A DNA stretch of 64,000 nucleotides from Pedobacter cryoconitis (GCF_014207135.1 NZ_JACHCC010000017.1:33841-97840), one strand, 5' to 3'. Counted from the first letter of the stretch, positions 42,940-52,407 are shown. The notes: generated by a model from the letters alone, not told the origin. A program made the numbers and translations.

Positions 42940-43629
42940 ATGAAAGTAATCAAATACCTGAGTACCCTGGTACTCTTCTCTTTAATAGCTATTGCTGCAT
43001 CTGCTCAGGATGCTGTAGTCATTGATACAGGCAATTTCGTCAGAGGAACAATTCAAGGTACCGACTATCTGACTGTTGGTCTTAAAAAGGATGATGGTAC
43101 TATCGAAAAGTATAATGCAAAAGATATTAAGGAGTTTCTATGGAATGGAGAAACATTTGTCAGTAAACCATTTGTGACTAACAAACGTACGGACTACCGT
43201 TTTTTCAAACTGGTTGAAACAGGTGCATTAAATCTTTATTCTATGGGAGGCAGCACCAGTGCTCAGCAGCCAAAACGCAGCCGTGTCCGTTTCAGTCCTT
43301 CTATTGGGCTGGGTATCGGTACAGGTGGCTATGGCGGTGGTGTAGGTGTTGGCGTAGGTGGCGGAGTGAGTTTTGGTGGCAGACGTGATGATGATGACCG
43401 TCCAAGAAGAGAACGCCGTGCTTTATATTACATTGAAAAACCGGGTACAGGCGAAATGCTGGAGATTACTCCGGATAACTCTGATACCAATACACAGTAT
43501 ATCAAAAACACTTTAATCGAAAAAATGTCTGATGATAAAGATCTGACTGAACGGATTAAAGGATACGAACGTTTTGATGTAAAATCAATCGTTTCGCTGG
43601 TTAAAAACTACAACTCTGTACACCAGTAA
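42940..43629 (+). CDS. Exported protein with Gly-rich segment, unknown function
   Basis: 229 aa with signal peptide (to SAQ near residue 23). An N-terminal beta-rich region (VIDTGNFVRGTIQGTDYLTVGLKKDDG) resembles the small 'RagB/SusD-free' beta domains seen in many Bacteroidota exported proteins, but I cannot name it. A Gly/Val-rich stretch (~118-148, GIGTGGYGGGVGVGVGGG) and a highly charged RRDDDDRPRRERR segment follow. The C-terminal third is helical. The Gly stretch may form a flexible linker. Function unknown. Confidence 0.55.
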   Translation: MKVIKYLSTLVLFSLIAIAASAQDAVVIDTGNFVRGTIQGTDYLTVGLKKDDGTIEKYNAKDIKEFLWNGETFVSKPFVTNKRTDYRFFKLVETGALNLYSMGGSTSAQQPKRSRVRFSPSIGLGIGTGGYGGGVGVGVGGGVSFGGRRDDDDRPRRERRALYYIEKPGTGEMLEITPDNSDTNTQYIKNTLIEKMSDDKDLTERIKGYERFDVKSIVSLVKNYNSVHQ

Positions 43630-43640
43630 AACCTGTTATA

Positions 43641-43671
43641 CTGCAAAATAAGGTTAAGCCTTATTTTGCAG
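43641..43671. terminator. Hairpin between convergent genes
   Basis: CTGCAAAATAAGG / CCTTATTTTGCAG, 13-bp perfect stem (43641-43653 / 43659-43671), loop TTAAG. It overlaps the last codons of the gluconokinase gene. There is no T-run, so termination is less certain. Confidence 0.5.
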
Positions 43672-45150
43672 TTCATGCATTTCATGCATCAATCCTTTGA
43701 GCTGTTGATATAATTGCCGGTAAAAACCAAAATAGGTTTTATAACTCTGATGCTTGTACTCATCAGGTTCAATACAAGTGATCGATGACTGATCAGGTAA
43801 AGGATAACTGGCTGCAAGCCCTATCGCTTTAAAAGCCAGATAAGCAGCCCCTATTGCCGAAGCATCTTCTGCACTGTATAACAAAAGCTTCTTCCCTGTA
43901 ATATCGGCCAGGATCTGCAACCAGATAGCAGAAGTTACAAATCCGCCACTTACATTCAACTGTTTAATTTCCTGTCCTGAAGCCATTAGCGTCTGTAACA
44001 CATCATTCAGCGCAAAACAGATCCCTTCAATCACTGCACGGGTAAAATGTGCCTGCTGATGGTTTAATCCTATCCCGAAAAAGTTACCACTGCTTTTAGA
44101 ATCCCAGATTGGAGCGCGCTCTCCCTGCAGATAAGGAAGGAAAATAAGTCCCTCCGCCCCTGGTTTAATACTTTCAATTTTATCTAAGGTATCCTTGTAA
44201 TCATTTTCACTGAGCTGTGTCTTTTGAAGTATATTTTTCAGATGCCATTTTAAAGCGATTCCTCCGTTGTTTACAGGCCCTCCGTTAATGAAAATCTCCT
44301 CATCCAGCCGGTAACTAAAGGTCATCGCCTTTTCATTAACCACGGCTGTTTGTCCCGCTACCCGCAAAGCACCACTAGTCCCTATAGTCAGGGCTGCTAT
44401 TCCTGGCTGTATAGCACCTGTGCCTAAATTAGCCAGACATCCGTCAGTGGCACCAATTACAAAAGGGGTTCCCACTGCAAGCAATGACAAGCCTGCTGAA
44501 GGATCAGTATATTTTCTGCTATAGTTTGTACTGACCAGTTCAGACAGCTGTGTTTCTTTAATTCCCGCGGTCGCTAATGCCTGCGGAAACCAGTTCAGCT
44601 TTTTGATATCCATCAGCCCGGTACAGGAAGCGACTGAATGATCTACTTCAAAAGTATGAAACAGGCGGAACCAGATATACTCTTTAATGGAAATGAACTT
44701 GTAGACACGGCTGAAAAGTTCAGGTTGGTTTTCCCTGATCCAGCTGATTTTGCATAAAGGGGACATGGAGTGAACCGGTGTACCTGTAGCTTTATATAAC
44801 TCTCCGCCCAGCGAAGAAGATAACAAAGTGTCTGCGATTCCCGTACTCCTGCTATCCGCCCAGGTCATCATCGGGGCCAGTGCCACCCCATTTTTGTCTA
44901 CTGCGATCAGACTATGCATTGCACTGCTTAAACTAATTGCCAATGGACTGTGGACAAGTTTTAAAACCAATTCTTTGACGCACTGCTGAAAAGCAGACCA
45001 GATCAGTTCAGGATCCTGTTCACTATACCCCGGCTGCGTTACGTTTGTCGGATAAAAGTACTGACTGCTGTCAAAAGCTTTATAAGTTATATCTACGGCA
45101 ACTGCTTTAGTACTGCCAGTTCCTATATCTATTCCAAGGATGTATTGCAT
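43654..45150 (-). CDS. gntK: Gluconokinase, FGGY family
   Basis: 498 aa. FGGY carbohydrate kinase: N-terminal LGIDIGTGSTKAVAVD (phosphate-1 loop), SSAMHSLIAVDKNG, WADSRSTG, TGTPVHSMSPL and PFVIGATDGCLANLG; C-terminal ATP-binding IGTSGALR and GGPVNNGG, then LNVSGGFVTSAIWLQILAD. The TGTPxHxMSPL and SSAMHSLIAVD motifs match gluconokinase of Bacillus rather than xylulokinase or glycerol kinase. Phosphorylates gluconate to 6-phosphogluconate. No transporter or dehydrogenase is adjacent. Confidence 0.85.
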   Translation of the reverse strand: MQYILGIDIGTGSTKAVAVDITYKAFDSSQYFYPTNVTQPGYSEQDPELIWSAFQQCVKELVLKLVHSPLAISLSSAMHSLIAVDKNGVALAPMMTWADSRSTGIADTLLSSSLGGELYKATGTPVHSMSPLCKISWIRENQPELFSRVYKFISIKEYIWFRLFHTFEVDHSVASCTGLMDIKKLNWFPQALATAGIKETQLSELVSTNYSRKYTDPSAGLSLLAVGTPFVIGATDGCLANLGTGAIQPGIAALTIGTSGALRVAGQTAVVNEKAMTFSYRLDEEIFINGGPVNNGGIALKWHLKNILQKTQLSENDYKDTLDKIESIKPGAEGLIFLPYLQGERAPIWDSKSSGNFFGIGLNHQQAHFTRAVIEGICFALNDVLQTLMASGQEIKQLNVSGGFVTSAIWLQILADITGKKLLLYSAEDASAIGAAYLAFKAIGLAASYPLPDQSSITCIEPDEYKHQSYKTYFGFYRQLYQQLKGLMHEMHELQNKA

Positions 45151-45430
45151 ATGATGGATTAAACTGCAAGCTAGAGCCCGTTAAAATTGTTTACAGATTA
45201 TTTTTAAGTGAAATGAATTAGATGAAGTTACAGCTAAAAAGAAGCATAAACAAATTATCAGACGAACATTAAATATAGTAAAAACGAGTTGCTGGTGATG
45301 TATAACGTCAAGAGATTTTCCGAAACAGCAAATAATGTATTACTATTTTTCATGTTAAAAAGTAGTCTTGTATAATTACAAACAATTAAATTATTAATAA
45401 TTTACACATAAATAAAAAAATAGCGACATC
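45151..45430. other. Long AT-rich leader before the beta-helix gene
   Basis: 280 bp, AT-rich with poly-A stretches. No gene, no clear hairpin. Upstream of two divergent genes, so it should contain both promoters, but none matches the consensus well. Confidence 0.5.
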
Positions 45431-46990
45431 ATGATTAATAATAATGACAACCTTTTTAGTAGCTTCATAAATGTAAAATCTTTTGGAGCAGTAGGCGATG
45501 GGGTAACTGATGATACCGTTGCTATAACAAGTGCTCTAAATAGTACCACCGGGCTTTTTGGTAGTACTATATATTTCCCGAAAGGACAATATTTAGTGAG
45601 AAGTCTGGTGGTTAACAAACCTGGATTCACTTTTATTGGTGATGGCAATAGAACATCACAAATAGTCGGGGACTCAGAGTTAACAATAAAAGTCCAGCCT
45701 TTGTGGAATGGGAGTTCTTTTACCAACTCTGGATTTGGAGGTTTTTATACTAATGGAATAGGTGTATATGCTATTTCTGATCTTGCCAGAACTGGGGGCG
45801 TAGGTATCCGACTAATAAATTGTTTCTCCACCAATGCGAATGACTTATATGTACATGGATTTAAGAAAAACGTAGAATTATGTGGCAGTCATTTCAATAA
45901 ATTCAATAATCTTTATGTTTCTGATGAAATAGTCTCGGACATAAATCCTAATGAAGAAATATTTAACAGAGGATATGCCATTAGTGTTTCCAGAGATATA
46001 TTTAGTGGTGAGACGCAATCTACAAGCATATTTATTTCAAACGGGTGGCTTCATAATACTTCATTAGATCTGGAAAATTGTGAGAATGGTATAATTGAAA
46101 ACATAGACATAGAACCTGCCTCACAATCGGTTATTGTTGGCTCAAATATAGAATTCAGGAAGTGTAGATTTGAGCGAATGGATTACTATGCAATCTATGC
46201 AAGTCCAACGAAATACCCTCCTTTTAACTGGTTTATAATTAAAGGTAATGCTAACAGATTCATAAACAACAACATTCATTCACTCGGTGCCAATAATGTA
46301 CCATTTGTAAACTCATTATTTAAGGTAGAAAGCAATGATAATTATTTCGATTTTAAAAATGATTGCATTCATTATGGTCTAATTGATTATGATCCAGATA
46401 CAGTTGGCAATACATGTGTTATAGGCAAATATAGAGATCCACAGCTATTTAATGTGGGTGCCTCCAATGCTTGGAATATGGAAACTACTCCAGGTATTTA
46501 CGAAGGCAACAATAATTATGAGTTCGTTGAAGCTAATTCGAGTATCAAGTGTTTTAATGGTCTCGATTATATAATAACTAATTGTCTAAATCTTTCCACG
46601 AAAATGACGGCACTTCCATTTATTCAAGGAGCTACTAAAACAGGAAATTCTTTTACCGTTATTGATGATCCAAACCATAGAATTATAATGAACTTCGGAA
46701 CGACTAATAAATATGATTTAGGAGTATATGTTTTGAAATTTAGAATAAAAAGTCCGGACAATTATAATTTCGATGTGAGAAGTACCTATACGAATTCTAG
46801 CTTTGTCTCAATAAAATCGCGTACTAAAAACAGATATTTATTTTGTAGATTTTCAATATCTTTAGCTCAAGAGATAACACCTACAATAGATTTTTCAAGT
46901 TTCCCAATTGGAAGCACTTTCGAACTTTCAGAAGTAGAACTATTGAAATTCGATTCTGGAAAATATGTAGAAAACTTATATCCTTTGTAA
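45431..46990 (+). CDS. Right-handed beta-helix protein, pectate-lyase-3/tailspike-like
   Basis: 519 aa. N terminus INVKSFGAVGDGVTDDT is the Pectate_lyase_3 signature (also in phage tailspikes and GH55-like proteins), followed by repeating beta-helix coils with NxNxIxxLxxxGxN-like short repeats (NGIGVYAIS, NANDLYVHGF, NGIIENIDIEP). A C-terminal beta-sandwich-like domain from ~residue 395. There is no signal peptide, unlike typical exported polysaccharide lyases. It is markedly more AT-rich than its neighbours and stands alone, which suggests recent acquisition or phage descent. Catalytic residues cannot be named with confidence. Confidence 0.75.
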   Translation: MINNNDNLFSSFINVKSFGAVGDGVTDDTVAITSALNSTTGLFGSTIYFPKGQYLVRSLVVNKPGFTFIGDGNRTSQIVGDSELTIKVQPLWNGSSFTNSGFGGFYTNGIGVYAISDLARTGGVGIRLINCFSTNANDLYVHGFKKNVELCGSHFNKFNNLYVSDEIVSDINPNEEIFNRGYAISVSRDIFSGETQSTSIFISNGWLHNTSLDLENCENGIIENIDIEPASQSVIVGSNIEFRKCRFERMDYYAIYASPTKYPPFNWFIIKGNANRFINNNIHSLGANNVPFVNSLFKVESNDNYFDFKNDCIHYGLIDYDPDTVGNTCVIGKYRDPQLFNVGASNAWNMETTPGIYEGNNNYEFVEANSSIKCFNGLDYIITNCLNLSTKMTALPFIQGATKTGNSFTVIDDPNHRIIMNFGTTNKYDLGVYVLKFRIKSPDNYNFDVRSTYTNSSFVSIKSRTKNRYLFCRFSISLAQEITPTIDFSSFPIGSTFELSEVELLKFDSGKYVENLYPL

Positions 46991-47070
46991 GCTAGTTTAT
47001 TCTGACAATAATGGATGCTCAAATTAGAAGGTAATTTATGACATTATTGTAAAGTTGATTGTTATAAAAT

Positions 47071-47128
47071 CACAAAAAAATAAAAAGCCGCCGGGACATA
47101 TTCATGTAAATATTTGTCCAGGCGGCTG
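47071..47128 (-). terminator. Terminator of the GH18 gene
   Basis: On the minus strand CAGCCGCC ... GGCGGCT then TTTTTATTTTTTTG. Outer arms 47121-47127 and 47086-47092, with inner pairing GGACA/TGTCC. Confidence 0.8.
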
Positions 47129-47149
47129 AGAGTAAATATTTATAACGAT

Positions 47150-48133
47150 TTAGTCCGTTGACCTAAGTGCTTGCAGGACTGCGTTAGCGTAAGGTACATT
47201 GGCATTGAAGGTATAAACCATGATCCCGCCTTTTTGACCTTGTGTTGGTTTCCATTTGGCTAAATTAATATCCTCGGCCTGAGATTTACCTCCTTCTGCA
47301 TAGGAACCGAAAACCATTTTTGAGGCAGGTATTTTATTCGTACCTACTGCATAATTCATCATCAACTGACAATCAGCAACCTTTCTGTCATAAGACTGAA
47401 CCTGAAAATAATCAATAGCGTCTGCGTATTTTTCTGCAATCTTATTCCAGGAATAAACATCTAAACCTGTAGCTGTGTGCAACTGTTTATTGTTATTTGC
47501 TTTAGGGCCAAAATACTTGGTTAATGCCCCGATACAGGAAAGGAAATTAGAATTGGCATCCATTGACCCGCTGTACCATCCATAATAGCCAATATCCGCA
47601 AACTTTGGAAACGGAGGGATAGGGTTTGGTTTTTTTCCTGAATGCTCAATATCCAGACTGATTCCGTCAAGGTTGTATTTATCAATCAGGGTTTGTTTTA
47701 AGGCAGTTGCCCAGGCTTCTGGAGTAGCATATCCGTCCGGTTTCGCATCCTGCCAGCTGGCTGCATCATCTACATTTTGTAATACTGCAATGCCTCTTTT
47801 CTGCAATGCTTTGATATCATTGAAATAGGCACCGTAAGAATTATAACTGGCCATCATACCTGTTCCTGCAGGATATTTCAAAGTATCCAGATATTGCCAG
47901 TACTTCACACCAAATAAAACAACCATATCCACTCCGTCAGGAATATCTTTGAGTTTAAAAGTTGGGTTACGTCCATCAGTGATGTAATAAGCAATAAATT
48001 TTTGCTTCGCAGCAGCGCTAGGTTTGGTACTTGAACCAGTTCCCCCGCCTTCGAGTTTCTGACAGCTGGTATAAACCAGTGCCGGGAATACCAGGCATAA
48101 CATCAGCAGCAGATTTTTTCTTGTGTTTTTCAT
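47150..48133 (-). CDS. GH18 endo-beta-N-acetylglucosaminidase-like lipoprotein
   Basis: 327 aa. SPII lipoprotein (lipobox VYTSC, Cys24) with a GSST-rich linker. The GH18 motif DGxxLDIE is LDGISLDIEHS, with Asp161 and catalytic Glu163. Barrel strands VVLFGVKYW and YFQVQSYDRK end the core. By length and motif it resembles EndoS/EndoF3-like enzymes that cut N-glycan chitobiose cores, but chitinase is possible. Likely on the outer surface. The MFS gene ends 47 nt upstream, so the two may be one transcript. Confidence 0.8.
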   Translation of the reverse strand: MKNTRKNLLLMLCLVFPALVYTSCQKLEGGGTGSSTKPSAAAKQKFIAYYITDGRNPTFKLKDIPDGVDMVVLFGVKYWQYLDTLKYPAGTGMMASYNSYGAYFNDIKALQKRGIAVLQNVDDAASWQDAKPDGYATPEAWATALKQTLIDKYNLDGISLDIEHSGKKPNPIPPFPKFADIGYYGWYSGSMDANSNFLSCIGALTKYFGPKANNNKQLHTATGLDVYSWNKIAEKYADAIDYFQVQSYDRKVADCQLMMNYAVGTNKIPASKMVFGSYAEGGKSQAEDINLAKWKPTQGQKGGIMVYTFNANVPYANAVLQALRSTD

Positions 48134-48180
48134 TGTAGCATATTTTAGGTTAGAATAAGCAATTTGAGCCGGCAGTTGAC

Positions 48181-49413
48181 CTAGAATTCCTCTACATAAT
48201 CGAGATCTTTGGAGAAGGTTTCTTTCATCCTGCTTAAAGCATAAAATGCGATCACAAGACTGATAATGGCTACAGCAATTCCTGAATGAACAATATTTCC
48301 GTTAAACACGTTCTTCAGGAGCTGAAAAAGCAGGGTTAGCGGAACTACTGCACCCCGGACAAAGTTGGGTACTGTAGTAGTCACTGTAGCCCTGATATTT
48401 GTGCCGAACTGTTCGGTAGCAATGGTCATAAAAATAACCCAGTACCCAACTGTTAAACCGATGACCCCGCATAACCAGTAAAAATGTGAAAGGCTCAGGT
48501 CATGAAGACTGAAATAGGCGATAATCCCTAATGTAGCCAGGCTCAGAAAGATATAAACGACCTTAATCCTGCTTTTCAACCATTGGCTTAACAAACCTCC
48601 GGCAATATCCCCAAGGACAATCCCACCGTAACACCAGGCCACAGCTGCACCCGCACTTACTTCACCCTGAACACGCATCACTTTACCGAATTCGGGAGAT
48701 AAAGTAATGAGTATCCCTACCACAAACCAGAGTGGTATACCAATCATGATACAGCGGATATATTTAACGAATTGTATCTTATTTTTGAATAAAGCAAAGA
48801 AATCACCCCGGTTACTGGCTTCTTTAGACTCTTTGAACATCCCGGATTCTGCCACACCGATCCGCAGTAAAAGAAGTGCAAGGCCTAATCCACCGCCGAT
48901 AAAGAAAGAAGTACGCCAGTCAAAAGCCTGGGCAATGAAATAGGCAACAACTGCTCCACTCACACCTACTGAAGCCACAATGGTTGTCGCATACCCTCTT
49001 TTTTCTTTTGGCATCAGTTCGGCAACAAGTGTAATCCCCGCTCCTAATTCTCCGGCCAGACCTAAACCAGCTATAAACCGCCAAACGGCATAAGCATTTA
49101 CAGAATGTACAAATCCATTGGCAATATTGGCCATAGAATATAAAAAGATAGAACCGAACAGTACTGACAGACGCCCTTTTTTATCACCAAGCATCCCCCA
49201 TAATACGCCACCGATCAGCATCCCGATCATTTGTGTATTTAGTAACATAATGCCGGTATCGGTAAGCTGGGCACCGCTCAGTCCTAATGATTTTAAACTG
49301 GGGATACGAACAATACTGAAAAGAAGAAGATCGTAAATGTCGACGAAATAGCCTAGAGAAGCTACCAGAATAGCAGCACTCAGGGCTGTGGTTGAAGCTT
49401 TGGTTGGTTGCAT
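48181..49413 (-). CDS. MFS transporter
   Basis: 410 aa, about 12 membrane helices. MFS motif A-like GGVLWGMLGDKKGRLSVL between helices 2 and 3 and the related WRFIAGLGLAGELGAGITLVAELMPKEKRG, which fits the metabolite:H+ symporter (sugar/organic acid) class. The same-strand GH18 gene downstream suggests uptake of a sugar released by that enzyme, which is inference. Divergent from the DisA-N protein gene across a 170-bp leader. Confidence 0.82.
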   Translation of the reverse strand: MQPTKASTTALSAAILVASLGYFVDIYDLLLFSIVRIPSLKSLGLSGAQLTDTGIMLLNTQMIGMLIGGVLWGMLGDKKGRLSVLFGSIFLYSMANIANGFVHSVNAYAVWRFIAGLGLAGELGAGITLVAELMPKEKRGYATTIVASVGVSGAVVAYFIAQAFDWRTSFFIGGGLGLALLLLRIGVAESGMFKESKEASNRGDFFALFKNKIQFVKYIRCIMIGIPLWFVVGILITLSPEFGKVMRVQGEVSAGAAVAWCYGGIVLGDIAGGLLSQWLKSRIKVVYIFLSLATLGIIAYFSLHDLSLSHFYWLCGVIGLTVGYWVIFMTIATEQFGTNIRATVTTTVPNFVRGAVVPLTLLFQLLKNVFNGNIVHSGIAVAIISLVIAFYALSRMKETFSKDLDYVEEF

Positions 49414-49501
49414 TTATTTGGTTGATTTTTGTATAACTAATGTAGTAATTTATGTTTCACCTAATTAACTTTCTTTAACACTTTAGTAGAGAAAGTTCAA
49501 A

Positions 49502-49509
49502 TATCTTTG
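49502..49509 (+). promoter_or_regulatory. -7 box upstream of DisA-N protein
   Basis: TATCTTTG fits TANNTTTG exactly, 77 bp before the ATG. Confidence 0.5.
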
Positions 49510-49585
49510 TGGCTGATCATCCTTTAATCATTTTAAAACACAGCGAATTATAGCCCGAACTCTACTTTAATCATAAATATTTAGC

Positions 49586-51328
49586 ATGACGGGCTGTAAT
49601 AATATCATTTGGGAACACCAGCAGCATTGCCAGATCTCTTTGCAACTGGCCGCTGAAGAGCTTTTTAATTCGCTGGACGAAAGACTTTCGCCTAAAGTCT
49701 TCCTGATCGGGGTATTGGTAAAACCTGATATGAATCTTCCTTTTATTGGGATGGAATGTCCTGACTGCGAATATTGTATGAATGATTTCCTACCGCTTAA
49801 GGCCATCGGTATCCAGCATAGTCTTTTGGTCAAACAGGAAAATGACGAAGAAAAAGAAGATCACAGAGGACTTTTAAATACGGCTTATACAACCGAGATC
49901 CAACGTATTTTAAGGGCGCATATCAATGGTAAAAATAATGAGAATTTCATCTCTGATCCGGTTCTGATTAACGGGTATCTTGTTTATGCAGTTTTAGAAT
50001 TAAGTAAACGGATATTAACGACTTTTTACTCCCTGACCAAAAACACGCTTTCTTCGGGCCAGGTCATCAGCCGCTCTTTTTTAGAAAGTATTATCAAAGT
50101 ATACCTGGATGCCGGGGCTGCTGCCCTGAAAACAAAACCACAGTCAGATTTCAATCTGCTGGTTAAAAGCCGGGATGAACTGGTCAGCAAAGCCGGGCAT
50201 GATTTTATGACTACAGTTTCTCTAGCCGGACAGAACCCAGGCGGGTTGCATGTATTATTCGATGCCTGTAATACGATCTCCTCTTTAAAATATGAAGGAG
50301 AAGAAGGTTTTGGAAAAATGGTTATTGCCCATCAGCATCATCCTAATCTGAAAGCGACCATGTTACTGGAAAACCCTATCCATATTAAAGATTTCAGGAA
50401 GATCAGAAAGTTCCTGGAACTGGCCGATCATAAGCAAATGATGCTCTCCGATTCTGTGTGGATTTACGGACTGGGCCAGCTGACCGGCAAATATAACTAT
50501 CATGATGAATCGCTGTTTATTATCAATTTCACGAAACATTTTCACTGGGAAGTGCTGCACCATGAGCATATTATGGTGTCGGTATCTTTTCGTATGCCGG
50601 CCCTGCATAATGAAAAGATTAACCGCGAAAAGTTCTATTCAAGTCTGAAAAGGATATTCACAGGAATTGATAAATCGAGATTAAATGCGCTCTGGGAGGT
50701 CACCATGGAGGCTACCAAACAAAAACATGGAACTATTTTAGCGATCTCTTCTGAAGCAGGTGCTGAAGCTTCGAGATTAAACAGCCAGTGTTTTAAAATC
50801 AAACCTATACGGATCAATAAAGATATTATCCATCAGATTACTTCTATTGACGGGGCAGTATTAATTGATATTGATTGTACGTGCCACGCTATTGGGGTTA
50901 TCCTGGATGGTATTGCTACAGCCAATGGCGATTCTTCCAGAGGCGCCAGGTATAATTCGGCAGTCAGATATTATGAGCATATGATCAATAAAGCACAGAC
51001 TGTGCTGGTCGTTATTTCTGAAGATGGATGGATTGACCTGATCCCAGATCTTAAAGCGCAGGTAAAACATACCAGTATCGTAGCCCATATCAGGGAGCTG
51101 AATAAACTCAGTCAGACGGATAAATATTTAAGAAAAAACTTCAACAGGCTGATGGAATTTTTCCAGGAACATGAGTTCTACCTGTCTCCAAAAGAATGCG
51201 GGACGGTCAACAGGCTCCGCAGGATAATAGAATTTAAATATAAAGACAGCGATGATGGGGTAAGAATGATCTGGAATAACCTTAATCCGAACAGCGCAAT
51301 GAATATCGGCTATTATGTAAAGGAATAA
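49586..51328 (+). CDS. Diadenylate cyclase-like (DisA-N) protein with N-terminal sensor region
   Basis: 580 aa. The C-terminal part (~375-495) is a DisA-N/DAC domain: HGTILAISSEAG, DGA at 422-424 (SIDGAVLID) and GARYNSA at 453-459, where the canonical motif is RHR. The final SEDGWIDL strand is also conserved. The N-terminal ~370 residues are a separate sensor region with CPDCEYC (Cys58, 61, 64) near residue 60. From memory this resembles the large cytoplasmic DACNV-type proteins of Bacteroidota, predicted to make or bind a cyclic dinucleotide. No membrane helices, unlike CdaA. Whether it is catalytic with RYN is unknown. Confidence 0.75.
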   Translation: MTGCNNIIWEHQQHCQISLQLAAEELFNSLDERLSPKVFLIGVLVKPDMNLPFIGMECPDCEYCMNDFLPLKAIGIQHSLLVKQENDEEKEDHRGLLNTAYTTEIQRILRAHINGKNNENFISDPVLINGYLVYAVLELSKRILTTFYSLTKNTLSSGQVISRSFLESIIKVYLDAGAAALKTKPQSDFNLLVKSRDELVSKAGHDFMTTVSLAGQNPGGLHVLFDACNTISSLKYEGEEGFGKMVIAHQHHPNLKATMLLENPIHIKDFRKIRKFLELADHKQMMLSDSVWIYGLGQLTGKYNYHDESLFIINFTKHFHWEVLHHEHIMVSVSFRMPALHNEKINREKFYSSLKRIFTGIDKSRLNALWEVTMEATKQKHGTILAISSEAGAEASRLNSQCFKIKPIRINKDIIHQITSIDGAVLIDIDCTCHAIGVILDGIATANGDSSRGARYNSAVRYYEHMINKAQTVLVVISEDGWIDLIPDLKAQVKHTSIVAHIRELNKLSQTDKYLRKNFNRLMEFFQEHEFYLSPKECGTVNRLRRIIEFKYKDSDDGVRMIWNNLNPNSAMNIGYYVKE

Positions 51329-51345
51329 GGTTATTCCGGATTCTA

Positions 51346-51834
51346 TTATTTAATTACTGCATTTTGTTCTTTCTGGCTTCTTTCCCAGATTTTATATCTC
51401 ACCTGGAATCCTTTAGGTGCGTAAACAACGATTGGCAACTTACTGTTATAACGGGTCAGTTCTGTATTGGAAATGAATTTATCACGCAAAACTTTATCCG
51501 GGCAGCCCATCAATGTAGATCTCATCTCTCCTTTTGAAGTGTATTCAAAATAAGTGTATCCCCAGCCTTTCAGGTCCTTCTCTTCGAATGAACCAATCAT
51601 CCCATGCTGATTACAATCTACTTTCATCATCTTTCCGACAATGATTTCTACTTTATAACCTTCTTCGTTTTTCTGAGCTGGTAACTGGATCACAAATCTT
51701 TGAAACCCTTCTTTGGCTTTGGGATAAATTTCCAGATTCTGTTTAGGCTGAGTGTTTAGCTTCTGTTTGTTCTGTGCAAAACATAAACTGGTAGTGGCGA
51801 TTAAACCGAGAGCGATATTAAGTAATAATTTCAT
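51346..51834 (-). CDS. eco: Ecotin, serine protease inhibitor
   Basis: 162 aa with signal peptide (to FAQ). Ecotin fold shown by KVDCNQHG, LKGWGYTYFEY and LTRYNSKLPIVVYAP, all strongly conserved. The reactive loop is RSTLMGCPD: aligning with E. coli STMMACP puts P1 at Leu108 instead of Met84, and the loop disulfide (Cys74-Cys111) is kept. Leu at P1 would favour chymotrypsin- or elastase-like targets. Secreted to the periplasm, it protects against host or own trypsin-fold proteases. Monocistronic, divergent from MerC. Confidence 0.92.
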   Translation of the reverse strand: MKLLLNIALGLIATTSLCFAQNKQKLNTQPKQNLEIYPKAKEGFQRFVIQLPAQKNEEGYKVEIIVGKMMKVDCNQHGMIGSFEEKDLKGWGYTYFEYTSKGEMRSTLMGCPDKVLRDKFISNTELTRYNSKLPIVVYAPKGFQVRYKIWERSQKEQNAVIK

Positions 51835-51929
51835 ATGTGTGTTATTTGTGTATAGAATTACACTTACAAGAAAGATGCCATGATTTCAAAAAATGACCTT
51901 CAGTACACTTAATGCAATACAGTTGCTTT

Positions 51930-51937
51930 TATATTTG
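51930..51937 (+). promoter_or_regulatory. -7 box upstream of MerC gene
   Basis: TATATTTG fits TANNTTTG, 22 bp before ATG 51960. The transcript would begin after an earlier in-frame ATG, supporting the later start. Confidence 0.5.
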
Positions 51938-51959
51938 CATTTCATTAATCCTTATCTAT

Positions 51960-52352
51960 ATGGCACTATCTAAAATCGCAATGCAACTTGATCGTTTGGG
52001 AATGACTGCTTCTACTTTATGTGCGATCCATTGTGTTCTTGTACCTGTTTTTATTACAACACTCCCGCTTCTGGGCCTGGAATTCCTGAGTAACGAATGG
52101 GTAGAAATATCGATGATCATAGTTTCTGTAATTCTGGGAACGGTCTCTTTAAGTTTATCGTACCGGAAACAGCATCGTAAACTCCTTCCCTTTTTTGTTT
52201 TGTTTGCTGGTTTTGCGCTGATCGCTTCGGGTCATTTTTCAGGTCTGGAAAGACTTGAGCCTATCCTTATCCCGCTGGGCGGATTTACTGTTGCTGCTGC
52301 ACATCTGGTCAACTGGCGACTAAACAAAACTTGCTCTCACTCAGCCAAATAA
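51960..52352 (+). CDS. MerC-domain membrane protein
   Basis: 130 aa from ATG 51960, four membrane helices. N-terminal LDRLGMTASTLCAIHCVLVP is the MerC family start with the CxxxC-like Cys pair (LCAIHC), thought to bind a soft metal. Short basic loop and C-terminal KTCSHSAK with another Cys. Members import or export mercury or other thiophilic metals, although many Bacteroidota members have unknown substrates. No mer operon is near. Confidence 0.85.
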   Translation: MALSKIAMQLDRLGMTASTLCAIHCVLVPVFITTLPLLGLEFLSNEWVEISMIIVSVILGTVSLSLSYRKQHRKLLPFFVLFAGFALIASGHFSGLERLEPILIPLGGFTVAAAHLVNWRLNKTCSHSAK

Positions 52353-52407
52353 TTTGTTTTCATAGCTATTCCTGTAATTATGAGTACAATATGCTTAATT
52401 TGTCCCT

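Noticed and set aside
45431..46990. Prophage island
   Set aside because: Only the one tailspike-like gene; neighbours are gluconokinase, GH18 and MFS genes with no phage structural or integrase genes.
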